From positions 40,368 to 104,367 of the forward strand of contig NZ_RSEJ01000027.1 in the NCBI RefSeq assembly GCF_009910675.1: DNA of 64,000 nt, read 5' to 3'. The notes beneath the pieces are model-generated. The model did no database searches. It was not told where the DNA came from and saw only the letters and a list, made by a program, of their open reading frames with translations. This stretch comes from Photobacterium alginatilyticum. Lineage in GTDB: Bacteria > Pseudomonadota > Gammaproteobacteria > Enterobacterales > Vibrionaceae. The translations under genes and the position numbers were made by a program. Below, in pieces: positions 18,163 through 27,072 of this stretch (position 1 is its first letter; every line of letters starts with the position of its first letter).

Positions 18163-18897
18163 TTAAAAGGTGGTCTGTACCCTTTGCCGCCCGATCACGG
18201 TGGCATAAATTTCTTTGCCGGATGACAGGTTCCTAACCCGGATAGACTCCCCCTCTGCGCCTGACTCCAGTGCCATGCCTTTCATTTTTGCCGTCATCCC
18301 ACCCATCCGGGCTTCGATAATCACTTCCTCATTGCGCTTGACCAGCTCGGGGGCTTCGACCATTCGCGGGCTGATCACCTTGCCTGCCGCAATTTTACGT
18401 CGGCTAGTCAGTCCGGCGACGGCATCGATGTGGGTGAAATAGCCATGGCGCATGTGGGCTAAATTACTGCGTTTGAGGCTGAGATCTGCCCGGGAGATGG
18501 CTTGTCGGCGATTGAGAGGCTGTTTGGCAACCACCAGCGGAAGAAAAATAGCCACTTCGGCCCTGGCTCTGGCCTTCCAGTAGTTGGGCTGGTGGCATTC
18601 GAGAGTCACGGACAGCCGGCCGACAGGTTTCGTCGGCTCGCTCAGGGTTTGGCGTAATGGTTGGTTGCAGGGCGGCAATGTTGCAGGTGGCTGCAGGCTG
18701 ATCTGGTAGTCATCGCTGCCGATGCTGGCGGCGTAGCGCCGGACTTGTTTGTCTAGATAACGGGTGATCTCCTTTTGCACCGAGGCATGCTCTGGTGAGG
18801 AGGGAGATACATTTTTTGCCAGGCTGCTAGCCGGGACGATACTGCCGAGCAGACAGGCGATTAATACCGTTTCCGCTCGGAAGCGGTACTTCCGCAT
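18163..18897 (-). CDS. flgA: Lateral flagellar P-ring assembly chaperone FlgA
   Basis: FlgA is the periplasmic chaperone for P-ring protein FlgI. ATG 18897 gives a signal peptide (MRKYRFRAETVLIACLLGSI...) and a 244-aa protein. The frame continues upstream to 19029, but that extension has no secretion signal and would cover the flgB promoter. The C-terminal SAF/beta-clip domain is seen in NRRQAISRADLSLKRS, then GKVISPRMV and VIIEARMGGMTAKMKG. It is divergent from flgB and lies 93 nt before flgM. Confidence 0.9.
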   Translation of the reverse strand: MRKYRFRAETVLIACLLGSIVPASSLAKNVSPSSPEHASVQKEITRYLDKQVRRYAASIGSDDYQISLQPPATLPPCNQPLRQTLSEPTKPVGRLSVTLECHQPNYWKARARAEVAIFLPLVVAKQPLNRRQAISRADLSLKRSNLAHMRHGYFTHIDAVAGLTSRRKIAAGKVISPRMVEAPELVKRNEEVIIEARMGGMTAKMKGMALESGAEGESIRVRNLSSGKEIYATVIGRQRVQTTF

Positions 18898-18955
18898 TTG
18901 CTTAAGATGCACGCTGATACAACCGTAAATACCTGAATATATTGATATATAACTA

Positions 18956-18972
18956 TTGGCATGTTTCGTGCT
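18956..18972 (+). promoter_or_regulatory. Sigma-54 promoter of the flgB-flgL operon
   Basis: TTGGCATG at -24 and GTGCT at -12 are separated by TTTC, with GG and GC exactly 10 nt apart. This is a near-consensus sigma-54 site (consensus TGGCAYG-N4-TTGCW, one mismatch). The start point would be near 18983, about 60 nt before flgB. LafK is the likely activator. Confidence 0.72.
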
Positions 18973-19045
18973 TGTTGCCGTTCTGGTTTGACCATCTTTC
19001 ATGGTGTGCCCTAGGCACGATTGCGACAATTAATGGCGGCAGATA

Positions 19046-19417
19046 ATGGCAATTAACTTTGAACAAGCACTGGGGGTACACCCTAATACATTGGCGTTTC
19101 GAACACAACGCGCAAAGGTATTGGCCAGTAATTTGGCCAACGTTGATACCCCGAACTACAAGGCGCGCGATATCAGTTTTGAAGATGCGATGAGCCAGGT
19201 TGCCAACGAGGCCAGGGCGAAACATCTGGCTCGCCGCCGGCCGCAAGATTATGAGTTGCTCTATCGTGCTCCGCAGCAGCCGGCACGGGATGGCAATACG
19301 GTCGAGTTGGGGGTTGAGCAGGCACAGTTTGCCGCCAACGCAATGGCTTTTCAGACCAGCACGACTTTTTTGAATATGAAACTCAGCGGCTTGAAAAAAG
19401 CCATTAACGGACAGTAA
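19046..19417 (+). CDS. flgB: Lateral flagellar proximal rod protein FlgB
   Basis: FlgB is a proximal rod subunit exported across the inner membrane. The 123-aa product carries the rod/hook N-terminal signature (RAKVLASNLANVDTPNYKAR) and a helical C-terminus. It opens the long rightward rod-hook operon about 60 nt after a sigma-54 promoter. Length is standard. Confidence 0.94.
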   Translation: MAINFEQALGVHPNTLAFRTQRAKVLASNLANVDTPNYKARDISFEDAMSQVANEARAKHLARRRPQDYELLYRAPQQPARDGNTVELGVEQAQFAANAMAFQTSTTFLNMKLSGLKKAINGQ

Positions 19418-19422
19418 CAGCT

Positions 19423-19842
19423 ATGGCTTTTTCTACGATTTATGACATTGCCGGCTCCGCAATGACGGCACAGACAGTACGCCTGAATACGGTGGCCAGC
19501 AACCTGGCCAACGCCGATGTGGTATCGGGTTCTGAGCAGGGCGGTTACCGTGCCAAGCGGCCGGTATTCTCGACCGTAATGATTGATCTCAACAGCCCGG
19601 CGGCTGGTGCCAAGGTGAAAATTGAGGATGTCATTGACAGTGACGAACCGCTGCGTCGCCGCTATGAGCCAAATCATCCGAAGGCCAATAAAGACGGGTA
19701 TGTGTTTCATTCTACCGTGAATGCCGTGGAAGAGATGGCGGACATGATGGCGGCATCCCGCAGTTTTGAAACCAGTGTGGATGTCATGAGCCGGGCTCGC
19801 AGTATGCAGCAGAGTATTTTGCGTCTCGGTAAGACAAGTTAG
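19423..19842 (+). CDS. flgC: Lateral flagellar proximal rod protein FlgC
   Basis: FlgC is a proximal rod subunit. The 139-aa product has the conserved N-terminus with LNTVASNLANADVVSG and the C-terminal EEMADMMAASRSFETSVDVM helix typical of rod proteins. It lies 5 nt after flgB and 9 nt before flgD. Confidence 0.94.
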   Translation: MAFSTIYDIAGSAMTAQTVRLNTVASNLANADVVSGSEQGGYRAKRPVFSTVMIDLNSPAAGAKVKIEDVIDSDEPLRRRYEPNHPKANKDGYVFHSTVNAVEEMADMMAASRSFETSVDVMSRARSMQQSILRLGKTS

Positions 19843-19851
19843 GAGGCTTAA

Positions 19852-20523
19852 GTGAGTTTGCCACAAATTACGACCACCAGTCAGTACAGCCCGAAGGCGG
19901 CCTCATCGGAGCCTCAGGTGGCCGGTAACGGAATGAACCCGTCCAGTAATGATTTCCTGACCATGATGGTTGCCCAGGTGCAGAACCAGGATCCGCTGAA
20001 TCCGACCGACGGTACCGAGTACTTGACTCAGCTGGGCATGATGTCGGCGGTCGAGAGCCTGGAAGGGGTCAAGTCAGGCCTGACGAACCTCAATATCGGC
20101 ATGACCAATGTGGAAATGCTGCAGGCAACCAGCCTGGTCGGCAAGAAAGTGCTGATGGAGGCCAACCAGGAAATTGATATAGCCAAAGGTCAGGTGGTTG
20201 AAGGCCGTGTGCAGTTTGATCAGCCGGTCGACAGCGCCAAGGTCATGGTCTACGACGAAGACGGCAAGGTGGTGGATGAAATCAAGCTGGGCCCGCAGGG
20301 GACGGGGATGGCGGAATTTCAGATCGATGGTGACGAGCTGGGTACCGGTTCCTATACCTTCGAGGTGCTGGCGGAAAAAGGCGACGATGCCTGGAGCCAG
20401 AAAATGATGATTGCTGCCGAGGTGGAGTCGGTCAACATCCCGTCTGACGGCGGAACGATTCTGCTGAGCCTCAAGGGGCTGGGCAAGATGTCTATGTACG
20501 ATATGCGTGAAATAACGGCATAA
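19852..20523 (+). CDS. flgD: Lateral flagellar hook cap protein FlgD
   Basis: FlgD caps the growing hook and is removed when the hook is complete. The 223-aa product starts at GTG 19852, which has a strong TAGGAGG site upstream. The N-terminal family motif (NDFLTMMVAQVQNQDPLNPT, then TEYLTQLGMMSAVE) and the C-terminal FlgD Ig/tudor-like part (GTGSYTFEVLAEKG) are visible. Confidence 0.94.
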   Translation: MSLPQITTTSQYSPKAASSEPQVAGNGMNPSSNDFLTMMVAQVQNQDPLNPTDGTEYLTQLGMMSAVESLEGVKSGLTNLNIGMTNVEMLQATSLVGKKVLMEANQEIDIAKGQVVEGRVQFDQPVDSAKVMVYDEDGKVVDEIKLGPQGTGMAEFQIDGDELGTGSYTFEVLAEKGDDAWSQKMMIAAEVESVNIPSDGGTILLSLKGLGKMSMYDMREITA

Positions 20524-20555
20524 GCCGACGAATAAGAAGCAGAGTAGGAAAGGTA

Positions 20556-21761
20556 ATGTCAATTAATATTGGTATGAGTGGCCTGAAGTCCACCACCGAA
20601 CAAATGAACACCATTAGCCAGAATATTGCCAACGTGGGCACCATTGGCTACAAGTCATCACGTACTGAGTTTCAGGACATCTACGCGCCGGAGTTTGGCG
20701 GTGGCCAGATGAACGGTGTTGAGGTGTCGACTACCCGCCAGAGCTTCATGAGCGGCTCGACCACACCAACCGGTCGCAACAGCGATTTGGCGATCAATGG
20801 TGAAGGCTTCTTCATGGTCCAGAGCAACGGCCAGCAGATGTTTACCCGAAACGGGGTCATGAATCTGGATGCCGACGGCTATCTGGTAACGGCGGATGGT
20901 TACCGTCTACAGGGGTATGATGCGACCGATACCGGCCAGATCCAGACAGGTAACATGGGTGATTTGACTGTCAGTACCGGTGATATGGCGGCGAAAACAA
21001 CCTCAAGAATTAATCAGGGCCTGAACCTGGACGCCAATTCTTCCGCTATCGATCCTAAGGCGACGCCGTTTAACCGCGAGGACCCGAAAACATTTACCTC
21101 CAGTACCACCACACCAGTTTACGACTCGATTGGCGGTGAGCATGAGATGACCCAGTACTTTGTCAAAACCGGTGACAACGAGTGGCAGGTTCACTATGTA
21201 CTGGATGATCAGAAGACCCCGATGCAAACCGAGACACTGCGTTTTGATGCCAATGGCAAGTTGGCTCAGCCTGTCGGTGATATCAGCCTGACTTTTACGC
21301 CTGGCAACGGTGCCAACCCGCAAACCGTGGCTTTTGATATGGCAGAAGTCAGCCAGTTCGGCAGTGACTTTTCGATTAACAAGAATGCGCAGGATGGTTA
21401 TGCGCCGGGTAAGCTGGCTGGTTGGTATTTCGAAACTGACGGCACGGTATACGCACGTTATTCCAACGGCCAGACCAAGGCTCAGGGTCAGGTTGTCCTG
21501 GCGCGCTTCCCTAATCAGGAAGGTTTGCAGCAGGCTGGCGGTACCCGCTGGACCCAGAGCTTTGCCTCGGGCGCACCATTGACGGATGTTGCCGGAAGCG
21601 GCCAGATGGGTGAACTGCGTACGGGTATGTATGAAGGCTCTAACGTTGATCTGACCAATGAGATGGTTGGCCTGATGTCGGCTCAAAGCAACTACCAGGC
21701 CAACGCCAAGACAATTCAGGTTTCGCAGGAGATGACTCAAATCCTGTTCCAGAACCTGTAG
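20556..21761 (+). CDS. flgE: Lateral flagellar hook protein FlgE
   Basis: FlgE polymerises into the hook. The 401-aa product has the conserved N-terminus (MSINIGMSGLKSTTEQMNTI, then QNIANVGTIGYKSSRTEF) and the C-terminal hook helix (SNVDLTNEMVGLMSAQSNYQ). The middle is a variable hook domain. Length and position between flgD and flgF are normal. Confidence 0.95.
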   Translation: MSINIGMSGLKSTTEQMNTISQNIANVGTIGYKSSRTEFQDIYAPEFGGGQMNGVEVSTTRQSFMSGSTTPTGRNSDLAINGEGFFMVQSNGQQMFTRNGVMNLDADGYLVTADGYRLQGYDATDTGQIQTGNMGDLTVSTGDMAAKTTSRINQGLNLDANSSAIDPKATPFNREDPKTFTSSTTTPVYDSIGGEHEMTQYFVKTGDNEWQVHYVLDDQKTPMQTETLRFDANGKLAQPVGDISLTFTPGNGANPQTVAFDMAEVSQFGSDFSINKNAQDGYAPGKLAGWYFETDGTVYARYSNGQTKAQGQVVLARFPNQEGLQQAGGTRWTQSFASGAPLTDVAGSGQMGELRTGMYEGSNVDLTNEMVGLMSAQSNYQANAKTIQVSQEMTQILFQNL

Positions 21762-21773
21762 TAGGAGCCGGTC

Positions 21774-22508
21774 ATGGATAAGCTGTTATTCACTGCCATG
21801 TCAGGTGCCAGCAGGATCATGATGGCACAGCAGGTACACGCTAATAACCTGGCCAATGTGAACACGACTGGCTTTCGCGCCGATATCGAACAGGCCGAAA
21901 GTATTGCGGTAAAAGGGGAAGGCTACAAAAGCCGTACCCTGGTAGCGGCACGGGCGGGGGGAACGGACTTTTCCAGCGGTGCCTTGCAAAACACGGATAA
22001 CCCGTTTGATATCGCCATTCGCGGCGAGGGCTTCTTTGCGGTCCAGGCCGGAGAGAACGATGAAGCCTATACCCGCAGCGGAAACTTTCACCTTGATGCC
22101 GACGGCGGACTGATGCTGGGCAACCGACCGGTAATGGGAGAAGGCGGCCCGCTGGTGATTCCGCAATACCAGCAACTGGATGTCGGTACCGACGGCACTA
22201 TCTCGATAGTGCCACAGGGCGGCGGCCTGGTGCAGGAAGTCGGCCGGCTAAAACTGGTGAAGCCGGATCTCGATAATGTGCGTAAAGGTGAAGATGGCCT
22301 GTTCAGGGTGGCCGGGGCCGGAGCGCAGGCTGATATGGATGAGACGGTTTCGGTCGCTTCGGGTTATCTCGAGAGCAGCAACGTCAATGCTATCGACTCG
22401 CTGATTAACAACATGTCACTGTCCCGGAACTTTGAGTTCCAGGTCAAGATGATGAAAACCGCCGAAGACCTGGCTACTGCCGGCAACCGCATTATTCGCG
22501 GCAGCTAA
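21774..22508 (+). CDS. flgF: Lateral flagellar rod protein FlgF
   Basis: FlgF is a rod subunit between the proximal and distal rod. The 244-aa product begins MDKLLFTAMSGASRIMMAQQ and carries the rod signature QVHANNLANVNTTGFRADIE plus the C-terminal SLSRNFEFQVKMMKTAEDLA helix. It lies 12 nt after flgE. Confidence 0.94.
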   Translation: MDKLLFTAMSGASRIMMAQQVHANNLANVNTTGFRADIEQAESIAVKGEGYKSRTLVAARAGGTDFSSGALQNTDNPFDIAIRGEGFFAVQAGENDEAYTRSGNFHLDADGGLMLGNRPVMGEGGPLVIPQYQQLDVGTDGTISIVPQGGGLVQEVGRLKLVKPDLDNVRKGEDGLFRVAGAGAQADMDETVSVASGYLESSNVNAIDSLINNMSLSRNFEFQVKMMKTAEDLATAGNRIIRGS

Positions 22509-22576
22509 CACTGGCTTATTTGTTTGAGAGCAGCACCTGCTATGCAGGGCTGCCTGTTTTTTAGGAGCAATACAAG

Positions 22577-23362
22577 ATGCATGCAGCACTTTGGGTCAGT
22601 AAAACCGGCCTTGCGGCACAAGATACCCAGATGCAGGTTATTTCGAATAACCTGGCCAACGTCAATACGGTCGGTTTCAAGCAGGACCGAGCGGTATTCG
22701 AAGATCTGTTTTACCAGATGAAAAAACAGCCGGGTTCAATGGCTGATCAGCAGAATGAAACCCCGGGCGGCTTGCAGCTGGGTAACGGTGTTCGCACCAT
22801 CGGCACCCAGAAACTAATGAAAACCGGTGCCTACCAAAACACCGAGCAGGCCACTGATCTGGCGATCCTGGGTTCGGGCTTTTTCCAGGTCGAACTGGCG
22901 GACGGCAATACCGCGTATACCCGTAATGGTCAGTTCCATCGCAATTCGGAAGGTACGCTGGTAACCGCGTCCGGTTTGCCTTTGATCCCGAATGTCGAGA
23001 TCCCGGAAAATGCGACCAGTTTTAATGTCGGCTCCGATGGTGTGGTGACAATATCGACAGCAGAGGATCCGCAGGCGCAGGAAATTGGCCAGATCACGCT
23101 GGCAAACTTTACCAACCCGGCAGGGCTGGAAGCGCTGGGCGGTAACCTGTTCAAGGAATCAGGTGCCTCGGGAGCCCCGATTGAAGGCGTGGGCGGCGAG
23201 GACGGTCTGGGCCAGATCAGCCAGTTCAGCCTTGAGGGTTCAAACGTCAACGTGGTGGAGGAAATGGTCAATATGATCACCACTCAGCGCGCCTACGAGA
23301 TGAACGCCAAGGTCGTCTCCAGTGCCGATCAGATGCTGAAATTTGTCAGCCAGTCAATGTGA
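22577..23362 (+). CDS. flgG: Lateral flagellar distal rod protein FlgG
   Basis: FlgG forms the distal rod that crosses the peptidoglycan and outer membrane. The 261-aa product has MHAALWVSKTGLAAQDTQMQ, the SNNLANVNTVGFKQDRAVFE signature and the terminal helix NMITTQRAYEMNAKVVSSAD. AGGAG is well placed before the ATG. Length is standard. Confidence 0.95.
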   Translation: MHAALWVSKTGLAAQDTQMQVISNNLANVNTVGFKQDRAVFEDLFYQMKKQPGSMADQQNETPGGLQLGNGVRTIGTQKLMKTGAYQNTEQATDLAILGSGFFQVELADGNTAYTRNGQFHRNSEGTLVTASGLPLIPNVEIPENATSFNVGSDGVVTISTAEDPQAQEIGQITLANFTNPAGLEALGGNLFKESGASGAPIEGVGGEDGLGQISQFSLEGSNVNVVEEMVNMITTQRAYEMNAKVVSSADQMLKFVSQSM

Positions 23363-23372
23363 GTGCTCAGGC

Positions 23373-24032
23373 ATGCTACGCATAATTTATTTGCTCGGTG
23401 CTTTGTTGCTTTCCGGTTGTGCCCCGGTCTCTTCCGTTGTCGACGTCCAGCCTAAGGAAAACGTGCCGAATATGGAGTTTCCGGAATACAAGGTTGATCC
23501 CGATGGCAGCCTGTTCAGTGCCAACTATGGTTTGGCGCTGTTTCAGGACCGCCGTGCTTTTCGCATTGGCGATATCCTGACAGTGGAACTCGACGAGCAG
23601 ACCCGCTCAAGCAAGAAGGCCGGCACCAGCTTCGGCAAGGACAGCAATGTCGGTATTGGCGTTCCGCTGATTGCTGGAAAGTCACAGCCCAAAGGCCAGT
23701 TTACCCTCGAGGGCGAGCGGGATTTCAAAGGCTCGTCGTCAAGCTCGCAGCAAAACTCGCTGTCGGGCAGTATTACCGTGATGGTGGCCGACGTGCTGCC
23801 TAACGGCGTATTGCGGATCCGGGGAGAGAAGTGGCTCAAGCTTAACCAGGGGGATGAATATATCCGCCTGTCCGGCTTGGTGCGGGTCGATGATATCGAC
23901 GGCTCCAACCGGGTGTCCTCGCAGCGTCTGGGTGATGCCCGGATCACTTACTCCGGCCGTGGCGCGCTGGCAGATGCCAATGAAGCCGGCTGGCTATCGC
24001 GATTCTTTAACAGTTCCTGGTTCCCGATCTGA
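23373..24032 (+). CDS. flgH: Lateral flagellar L-ring lipoprotein FlgH
   Basis: FlgH forms the outer-membrane L ring. ATG 23373 gives a 219-aa lipoprotein with signal MLRIIYLLGALLLSGC and lipidated Cys at residue 16. The frame opens ten codons earlier inside flgG, but that part spoils the signal. The conserved FlgH stretch (FQDRRAFRIGDILTVELDE, then SSSSQQNSLSGSITVMVADV) is present. It overlaps flgI by one base. Confidence 0.94.
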   Translation: MLRIIYLLGALLLSGCAPVSSVVDVQPKENVPNMEFPEYKVDPDGSLFSANYGLALFQDRRAFRIGDILTVELDEQTRSSKKAGTSFGKDSNVGIGVPLIAGKSQPKGQFTLEGERDFKGSSSSSQQNSLSGSITVMVADVLPNGVLRIRGEKWLKLNQGDEYIRLSGLVRVDDIDGSNRVSSQRLGDARITYSGRGALADANEAGWLSRFFNSSWFPI

Positions 24033-25141
24033 TGCTGATGAAAAAAATTATTGTGGGCCTGCTTGTGCTGGCCATGCCCTGGCTGGTGCAGGCCCGTCCG
24101 TTGTTAAGCCTGGTCGATATTCAGGGGGTGCGTGACAACCAGCTGGTCGGCTATGGCCTGGTGGTTGGTCTGAGCGGTACCGGTGATAAAAGCCAGACCA
24201 AGTTCACCTCTCAGTCGGTCAAGAACATGCTGAGCCAGTTTGGGGTGCAGTTGCCGGCCAAGGCCGATCCCAAGCTCAAGAACGTCGCAGCAGTGGCAAT
24301 CCATGCCACGCTGCCGCCGCTGGCCAGCAAGGGGCAGTTGCTGGATGTGACGGTTTCCTCTATTGGTGATGCCAAAAGCCTGCGGGGCGGCACCTTGCTG
24401 CTGACACCGCTGAAAGGGCTGGACGGTCAAATCTATGCGGTGGCCCAGGGTAACCTGGTGGTCGGCGGGGTCAAGGCGGAAGGTAACAGCGGCAGCGGGA
24501 TCACTATCAATATCCCGACCGCCGGGCTGATCCCCAACGGCGGGATCATCGAACGTGAAATCCCGTCCTCGTTTCTGACTGCCACCGATGTGGTACTGAA
24601 CCTCAAGCAACCGGGCTTTAATACCGCCCGTAATATCGAAAAAGCCATTAACAAGGTCTTTGGGCCGGACGTTGCCGTTGCTCAGAGCCATGCCCGGATC
24701 ACCGTCCGTGCCCCGCATGATCAGAGCCAGCGGGTGACGTTTCTGGCGATGCTGGAAAACCTCGATGTCGAGCCCGGTCCGCGCAAGGCCAAGGTGGTGT
24801 TCAACGCCCGTACCGGCACTATCGTGGTTGGCAAGGATGTCAGGGTACATACTGCGGCTGTCAGCCACGGTAACCTGACGGTGAGTGTGGCGGAAAGCTA
24901 TAACGTCAGTCAGCCGAATGCCTTTGGCCGCGGCAATACCGCGGTGACGCCTGAATCCGATGTGTCGATTGACCAGGAGCGCGGCAAGGTCTTTATCTGG
25001 CCGGAAAGTGAAGACGGTACGTCGCTGCAAACGATTGTCGATGCGGTAAATAGTTTAGGCGCCACGCCGAACGATTTGATGGCGATCCTGATCGCCCTTG
25101 ACGAGGCCGGTGCATTGGACGGCGAGCTGGTGGTGCTGTAA
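24032..25141 (+). CDS. flgI: Lateral flagellar P-ring protein FlgI
   Basis: FlgI forms the periplasmic P ring. The 369-aa product has a signal peptide (MKKIIVGLLVLAMPWLVQA, using ATG 24038; ATG 24032 adds two residues) and the family motifs DIQGVRDNQLVGYGLVVGL, GTGDK and NARTGTIVVGKDVRVH. FlgA, its chaperone, is encoded at 18.2 kb. Its stop abuts the flgJ start. Confidence 0.95.
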   Translation: MLMKKIIVGLLVLAMPWLVQARPLLSLVDIQGVRDNQLVGYGLVVGLSGTGDKSQTKFTSQSVKNMLSQFGVQLPAKADPKLKNVAAVAIHATLPPLASKGQLLDVTVSSIGDAKSLRGGTLLLTPLKGLDGQIYAVAQGNLVVGGVKAEGNSGSGITINIPTAGLIPNGGIIEREIPSSFLTATDVVLNLKQPGFNTARNIEKAINKVFGPDVAVAQSHARITVRAPHDQSQRVTFLAMLENLDVEPGPRKAKVVFNARTGTIVVGKDVRVHTAAVSHGNLTVSVAESYNVSQPNAFGRGNTAVTPESDVSIDQERGKVFIWPESEDGTSLQTIVDAVNSLGATPNDLMAILIALDEAGALDGELVVL

Positions 25142-25644
25142 TGAAAATTCTCGACAACGACAATAATCCGGCTATGTATAACGATCTGACCAGCCTGCAG
25201 AATATCAAGGCCAACGGTGACAAGACCGAAGCTCTCAAGCAGGCTGCCGGTCAGTTCGAGGCGGTTTTTCTCCAGAGCGTACTTAAGCATATGCGTCAGG
25301 CATCGGACGCGCTGAATGACGAGGAAGATGCCGTATTCAACAGCCGTCAGCAAAAGTTCTATCGCTCGATGCATGACAGCCAGATTGCGATGGAAATGAG
25401 TCAGCAGCAAAGTTTGGGCATTGCCGACATGCTGGTGAGGCAACTTGGCCAGCACGAAGCATTTAAGCCACAGCACCAACTGGTCGCTGTTAATCATCAG
25501 GAGCTGAAAAATGCGTCGGTGGCAGCCAGTCCGTTGCTGGGTGATGCCGAACTTTCGTACAGCAAAGTTCAACGGCCATGGTGGGGTAATTCCGCCCCCT
25601 TGTCGCAGCAACTGAATATCCATCTTGATGACGAAGACTTATGA
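25141..25644 (+). CDS. flgJ: Short lateral FlgJ, rod cap domain only
   Basis: This 167-aa protein matches only the N-terminal rod-cap part of FlgJ (LKQAAGQFEAVFLQSVLKHM, then RKFY-like QQKFYRSMHDSQIAMEMSQQ). The glucosaminidase domain of the roughly 315-aa classical FlgJ is absent. Rod penetration of peptidoglycan must then use another enzyme. It overlaps flgI and flgK by a few bases, so this is a compact gene rather than a decayed one. Confidence 0.88.
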   Translation: MKILDNDNNPAMYNDLTSLQNIKANGDKTEALKQAAGQFEAVFLQSVLKHMRQASDALNDEEDAVFNSRQQKFYRSMHDSQIAMEMSQQQSLGIADMLVRQLGQHEAFKPQHQLVAVNHQELKNASVAASPLLGDAELSYSKVQRPWWGNSAPLSQQLNIHLDDEDL

Positions 25645-27047
25645 GCATAATTAATATCGGTTTATCCGGCATGAGTGCCGCCAATGCCGGGCTGTCGGTC
25701 ACAGCACACAATACCGCCAATGCTATGACGCCCGGCTACAGTCGTCAGCGTATTGGCTTTGGCGCCCAGACGAGCGGGATGGGCAGCGGTGCTGGTGTCG
25801 GTGTCAGCAGTGTTGAACGAATGGCTGACAACTACCTGAACCAGCAAATATACAAACAAAAAGGCTCCTGGGGTTTTAACGCAATAAGCTCCCAGTACAT
25901 GGCGAAAACCGAAACCTTGCTCAACAACGACAGCACCAGTATCAATACCGGGCTGGATCGCTTCAATGCCGCACTGAGCGAGGCATCGACCAATCCGCAG
26001 GATATCGCCTATCGCCAGACTATCCTCAGTCAGAGCCAGTCGATGGTTCAGCGCTTCAATAACCTGAGTGCCCAGCTGGACAGCCAGGCACAGCAGGTGG
26101 GCGGGCAGTTGAATGCTGCTGTCTCTGAGGCCAATGCGCTGGTGGCCAGTATTGCCGAAATGAATGACAGCCTGCGTGACACCGGTGGTAGCGGCCAGCA
26201 GATGACCGATCTGCTTGATGCCCGTGACGAGGCCATCCGCCAGTTGTCGTCGCAGATGGATATCAATACCAACTATAACGATGACGGCACGGTCACTATT
26301 ACCCTGGATCAGGGCCAGCCGCTGGTCAGTGGGTCGCAGGCCAGTACCCTGCGCCAGACGGCGGACGGCGGATTGGAGCTGCAACGTGGTCAGGGGCGTT
26401 TTGCCCTGGATGACAACATGGGCGGAACCATCGGCGGACTGCTGAATTACCGTGATGGTGAACTCAAAGAGCTGCAGAAAGAGCTCGATGTCATGGCATA
26501 CAGCTTTGCGAGCCAGTTTAACGAGGCGCATAGCCAGGGCTATGACCTGAACGGTGATCAGGGCCAGGCGGTGTTTGGCGGTGTCGATCAGATTGATGGC
26601 GCGGCAAAGAACCTGACGTTGCTGATTGATGACCCCAAGCAGTTGGCGTTTGCCGCCAAGCCGGGAGAGCCGGGCAACAGCGAGAACCTGCAGCAGCTGA
26701 TCGATCTGAAAAATGCCCCGGTAGCGATTGATACCAGCACGCTGGATCCCGCCGAGGCAGAGAAATATAAAAGTGCCATTGCGGTGCTTGACGGCAAAAG
26801 CATCTACAACAGTTATACCGGTATGACCGGGGACTGGGCGATCAAAACAGCCCAGCTCGAGGCGGATACCAGTGCCGCGAAGTCACTGGTCGAGCAGGCC
26901 GAAGGTGAGCGAGCCAGTGTCAGCGGGGTCAACCTTGATGAAGAAGCGGCCAATATCATGACCTATACCCAGATGTATCAGGCCAACGCTCAGGTGATTT
27001 CAACAGCGCAGCAGCTGTTTGATGTCACTTTGTCGATGTTTCGCTAA
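25641..27047 (+). CDS. flgK: Lateral hook-filament junction protein FlgK
   Basis: FlgK (HAP1) is the first hook-filament junction protein. The 468-aa product starts MSIINIGLSGMSAANAGLSV with the HAP signature HNTANAMTPGYSRQR and ends with NIMTYTQMYQANAQVISTAQ, the rod/hook C-terminal helix. It overlaps flgJ by 4 nt. FlgN is its probable chaperone. Confidence 0.94.
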   Translation: MSIINIGLSGMSAANAGLSVTAHNTANAMTPGYSRQRIGFGAQTSGMGSGAGVGVSSVERMADNYLNQQIYKQKGSWGFNAISSQYMAKTETLLNNDSTSINTGLDRFNAALSEASTNPQDIAYRQTILSQSQSMVQRFNNLSAQLDSQAQQVGGQLNAAVSEANALVASIAEMNDSLRDTGGSGQQMTDLLDARDEAIRQLSSQMDINTNYNDDGTVTITLDQGQPLVSGSQASTLRQTADGGLELQRGQGRFALDDNMGGTIGGLLNYRDGELKELQKELDVMAYSFASQFNEAHSQGYDLNGDQGQAVFGGVDQIDGAAKNLTLLIDDPKQLAFAAKPGEPGNSENLQQLIDLKNAPVAIDTSTLDPAEAEKYKSAIAVLDGKSIYNSYTGMTGDWAIKTAQLEADTSAAKSLVEQAEGERASVSGVNLDEEAANIMTYTQMYQANAQVISTAQQLFDVTLSMFR

Positions 27048-27072
27048 CGGATCATAACGAGAGGAAAATGCC

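Noticed and set aside
24104..25030. Long open frame on the minus strand across flgI
   Set aside because: It is antisense to a certain gene, follows its codon bias in mirror and resembles no family.
25662..26531. Long minus-strand open frame across flgK
   Set aside because: Antisense shadow of flgK with no ribosome site or recognisable product.
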